This document shows, piece after piece, positions 63,585-64,000 of a stretch of DNA of 64,000 bases. Origin of the DNA: Ascarosepion bandense. Taxonomy: Eukaryota; Mollusca; Cephalopoda; Sepiida; Sepiidae. The translations under genes and the position numbers were made by a program. The stretch lies in the NCBI GenBank assembly GCA_037127315.1, contig JBBBDQ010000307.1, positions 2,689,986-2,753,985 of the forward strand, given 5' to 3'. The notes below the pieces were generated by a model. That model worked only from the letters and a program-made list of their open reading frames with translations. It was not told the DNA's origin and did not search any database. Numbering within the stretch: position 1 is the stretch's first letter; each line of letters opens with the position of its first letter.

Positions 63585-63859
63585 AAATGATTTGTTTGAA
63601 CATTATTTTTGATCGATACTCGTATTTAAGTAGATATTCTGTTTCCAATCAAGTAGTATTATATATTTATTTCTACCGGCCTGATTATTTACGATAAATT
63701 TTTGTCATCCTGCCGAATGGCACACATTTTCGTGACAAAAATTTATCGTAAATAATTAGACCGGTAGAAATAAATATATACTGTTTGATTAGAAACAGAA
63801 TATCTACTTATATACGTGGAGGATCGATCAAAAATAAAGTTCAAACAAATCATTTCAAA
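63581..63859. mobile_element. Foldback element FB5, 279 bp
   Basis: The left arm (TTTGAAATGATTTGTTTGAA, TATTTCTACCGGCCTGATTA, TTTACGATAAATTTTTGTCA) is mirrored by the right arm (TGACAAAAATTTATCGTAAA, TAATTAGACCGGTAGAAATA, TTCAAACAAATCATTTCAAA). Arms are about 125 bp and the loop is about 25 bp near 63708-63735. Few mismatches suggest a young or gene-converted copy. Confidence 0.93.
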
Positions 63860-63965
63860 TTGTCGGTTGTTTATAACCAGTCTCGTTAATCTTCGTAATA
63901 TATAAGTAAAAAATACCTAGTGAGCCGACAGACCTACCTAGGTTTCACCTAAACGGATCGTCAGG

Positions 63966-63968
<3 letters not shown>

Positions 63969-64000
<32 letters not shown>
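63969..64000. repeat. (TA)n microsatellite running off the window
   Basis: At least 16 TA units to the end of the window. Confidence 0.9.

Overview
The window looks like animal nuclear DNA. It is AT-rich and full of (TA)n and (CA)n microsatellites, tRNA-derived SINEs, 5'-truncated LINEs, foldback elements and large tandem arrays, with only a few short exons that have clean GT-AG splice sites. There are no operons, ribosome binding sites or long intact genes. The repeat style (many SINEs with A/B boxes, YADD-type LINE relics, very frequent (TA)n) and the mollusc-like 5S rRNA fragment suggest a lophotrochozoan, probably a mollusc and perhaps a cephalopod. That assignment is inference.

The only protein-coding host gene I can support is on the + strand. 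It is the C-terminal part of a SPARC-related modular calcium-binding protein (SMOC family), seen as three exons at 5817-5927, 7224-7466 and probably 20085-20114. Exon lengths are 111, 243 and 30 nt, and every intron is phase 1. The middle exon encodes the extracellular calcium-binding domain with two EF-hand loops and conserved cysteines. The N-terminal part (Kazal, thyroglobulin-1) must lie upstream of base 1. The 3' end is either just after 20114 or beyond the recognised exons.

Layout: 1-5.0 kb is LINE-A debris on both strands. 5.0-5.2 kb holds a 5S rRNA-like sequence fused to a tRNA-type SINE. 5.8-20.1 kb is the SMOC exons with introns filled by LINE-B relics, minisatellites, foldback elements and a 2.5-kb array of an 87-bp repeat. 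20.8-21.5 kb is a deleted mariner with both ends intact. 25.3-26.2 kb is a non-autonomous hAT element with an exact 8-bp target duplication. 26.3-27.8 kb is LINE-A interrupted by LINE-B. 28.9-29.8, 35.5-35.8 and 42.3-43.2 kb are polypyrimidine tracts, the last two sharing a duplicated leader. 34.3-34.7 kb is a Tc1/mariner-like MITE. 37.1-37.7 kb is a 31-bp array, 43.4-46.2 kb a roughly 94-copy array of a 30-bp unit, 50.3-51.35 kb a nested tandem repeat and 53.2-53.9 kb a 47-bp array. 57.0-57.25 kb is a piggyBac-type MITE. 59.3-60.2 kb is a tandem triplication of a SINE-containing unit. 61.4-61.75 kb is a SINE nested in LINE-B with a 12-bp target duplication. 63.58-63.86 kb is a long perfect-looking foldback.

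The genes do not form a pathway here. The interest lies in genome architecture: a secreted matrix-protein gene with expanded introns, and a dense, layered record of mobile elements whose boundaries can often be read to the base.
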